DNA of 64,000 nt from Streptomyces calvus (lineage in GTDB: Bacteria > Actinomycetota > Actinomycetes > Streptomycetales > Streptomycetaceae). Shown piece by piece: positions 62,750 to 64,000 of the stretch. The notes below the pieces were generated by a model. It had not been told where the DNA came from. It saw only the letters and a list, made by a program, of their open reading frames with translations, and did not search any database. The number at the start of each line of letters is the position of its first letter. Position 1 is the stretch's first letter. The translations under genes were made by a program, and so were the position numbers. The stretch lies in contig NZ_VCNP01000043.1 of NCBI RefSeq assembly GCF_006782915.1, positions 310,001-374,000 on the forward strand. Reading direction: 5' to 3'.

Positions 62750-64000
62750 ATGAGCACCACGGAGCGTCCCAGGATCCTCGTAGTAGGCGGTGGGTACGTA
62801 GGCCTGTACGCAGCTCGGCGCATCCAGAAGAAGATGCGTTACGGCGAGGCGACCGTCACCGTCGTCGACCCGCGGTCGTACATGACCTACCAGCCCTTCC
62901 TCCCCGAAGCCGCCGCCGGCAGCATCTCCCCGCGGCATGTCGTCGTCCCGCTGCGACGCGTGCTGCCCAAGGCGGAGGTTCTCACCGGCCGGGTCACCAC
63001 CATCGACCAGGACCGCAAGGTCGCCACCGTCGCCCCGCTGGTCGGCGACGCGTACGAGCTGCCCTTCGACTACCTGGTGATCGCGCTCGGCGCGGTCTCC
63101 CGCACCTTCCCGATCCCCGGCCTCGCCGAGCAGGGCATCGGCATGAAGGGCATCGAGGAGGCCATCGGCCTGCGCAACCACGTCCTCGAACAGCTCGACA
63201 AGGCCGACTCCACCACGGACGAGGAGATCCGGCGCAAGGCCCTCACCTTCGTCTTCGTCGGCGGCGGCTTCGCCGGCGCGGAGACCATCGGCGAGGTCGA
63301 GGACATGGCCCGCGACGCGGCCAAGTACTACAACAACGTGTCCCGCGAGGACATGCGCTTCATCCTCGTCGACGCCGCGGACAAGATCCTCCCCGAGGTC
63401 GGTCCGAAGCTCGGCAAGTACGGCAAGGAGCACCTCGAGGGCCGCGGCGTCGAGGTCTACCTGTCCACGTCGATGGACTCCTGCGTCGACGGCCACGTGG
63501 TGCTCAAGAACGGCCTCGAGGTCGACTCCAACACCATCGTGTGGACCGCGGGCGTCAAGCCGAACCCGGCGCTGGCCCGCTTCGGCCTGCCGCTGGGCCC
63601 GCGCGGCCACGTCGACACCGAGCCCACCCTCCAGGTCAAGGGCACCGACTACATCTGGGCCGCCGGCGACAACGCCCAGGTCCCGGACCTCGTCGGCCGC
63701 AAGGCGGGCAACGAGAACGCCTGGTGCCCGCCGAACGCCCAGCACGCGCTGCGCCAGGCGAAGGTCCTCGGCGACAACGTCGTCTCCGGCATGCGGGGCT
63801 TCCCGCAGAAGGAGTACAGCCACGCCAACAAGGGCGCGGTGGCGGGCCTCGGCCTGCACAAGGGCGTCGCGATGATCGTCTTCGGCAAGATGAAGATCAA
63901 GCTCAAGGGCCGTCTCGCCTGGTACATGCACCGCGGCTACCACGGCATGGCGATGCCGACCTGGAACCGCAAGATCCGCGTCTTCGCCGACTGGACCCTC
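62750..64000 (+). CDS. ndh: Type II NADH dehydrogenase, 3' end outside window
   Basis: Ndh-2 oxidises NADH and reduces menaquinone at the membrane without proton pumping. The visible 417 residues have two Rossmann motifs: RILVVGGGYVGLYAARRIQK at the N-terminus (FAD) and TFVFVGGGFAGAETIGEVED near 165 (NADH). IWAAGDNAQVPDL and WCPPNAQHALRQAKVLGDNV are also typical. The frame stays open at the window end; perhaps 40-60 C-terminal residues are missing. ATG 62750 has GATACT 7 bases upstream, so it may be leaderless. Two Rex-like operators lie upstream. Confidence 0.95.
   Translation, partial: MSTTERPRILVVGGGYVGLYAARRIQKKMRYGEATVTVVDPRSYMTYQPFLPEAAAGSISPRHVVVPLRRVLPKAEVLTGRVTTIDQDRKVATVAPLVGDAYELPFDYLVIALGAVSRTFPIPGLAEQGIGMKGIEEAIGLRNHVLEQLDKADSTTDEEIRRKALTFVFVGGGFAGAETIGEVEDMARDAAKYYNNVSREDMRFILVDAADKILPEVGPKLGKYGKEHLEGRGVEVYLSTSMDSCVDGHVVLKNGLEVDSNTIVWTAGVKPNPALARFGLPLGPRGHVDTEPTLQVKGTDYIWAAGDNAQVPDLVGRKAGNENAWCPPNAQHALRQAKVLGDNVVSGMRGFPQKEYSHANKGAVAGLGLHKGVAMIVFGKMKIKLKGRLAWYMHRGYHGMAMPTWNRKIRVFADWTL

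Overview
The window is very GC-rich, and nearly every gene has G or C at third codon positions. Many starts are GTG, one is probably TTG, and several promoters look leaderless. The gene content (galTEK, tam/tamR, ppc, pth-rplY-prs-glmU, mfd, mazG, a CYP107U-like P450, two Rpf proteins, eno, divIC, ppx, ndh) and its order are those of a Streptomyces chromosome core. From memory it runs antiparallel to the S. coelicolor SCO309x-SCO313x numbering; this was not checked by alignment. Only one in-frame TTA (bldA-type) codon was found, in an accessory gene.

Layout. 1-4 kb: two tandem beta-propeller surface proteins and an atypical response regulator. 4.5-10 kb: a sodium:solute symporter operon divergent from galT-galE-galK, with palindromic and direct-repeat operators between them. 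10-17.7 kb: GNAT, a LuxR regulator, the tamR/tam divergent pair, a desaturase-TetR operon behind tandem palindromes, and ppc. 17.7-23.5 kb: a LAETG surface protein, a membrane protein, pth, rplY, prs, glmU and tRNA-Gln. 23.8-31.5 kb: a histidine kinase, then two divergent units of toxin-type domains (YwqJ-like deaminase, HNH nuclease, second deaminase) combined with SUKH/Imm35 immunity domains, then a coiled-coil protein. 31.5-37 kb: an MFS exporter and a MacB-type ABC transporter. 37-40.2 kb: a 1028-residue protein with a HEPN-like RxxxxH motif and a NACHT NTPase domain, a strong defence candidate. 40.4-44 kb: mfd. 44.2-52.9 kb: a small MT0933-like protein, an HNH lipoprotein, a minisatellite array, two exported proteins, an orphan N6-methylase-like protein with an altered catalytic motif, and a membrane protein broken at a 26-C tract that overlaps a Ser/Thr kinase, then a SurA-like lipoprotein. 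53.1-64 kb: mazG, P450, rpfC-like, a c-di-AMP riboswitch with rpfA, eno, divIC, a DUF501 gene, ppx, a RelE/Phd toxin-antitoxin pair, and ndh, which runs off the end behind two Rex-like operators.

How the genes fit together. The galactose block is import plus the Leloir pathway. ppc, eno, tam and ndh belong to central carbon and redox metabolism. pth, rplY, prs and glmU are translation, nucleotide and wall-precursor housekeeping, and the Rpf pair remodels peptidoglycan during growth resumption. The most interesting accessory material is the HEPN-NACHT gene, the SUKH/deaminase/nuclease cluster and the poly-C tract.
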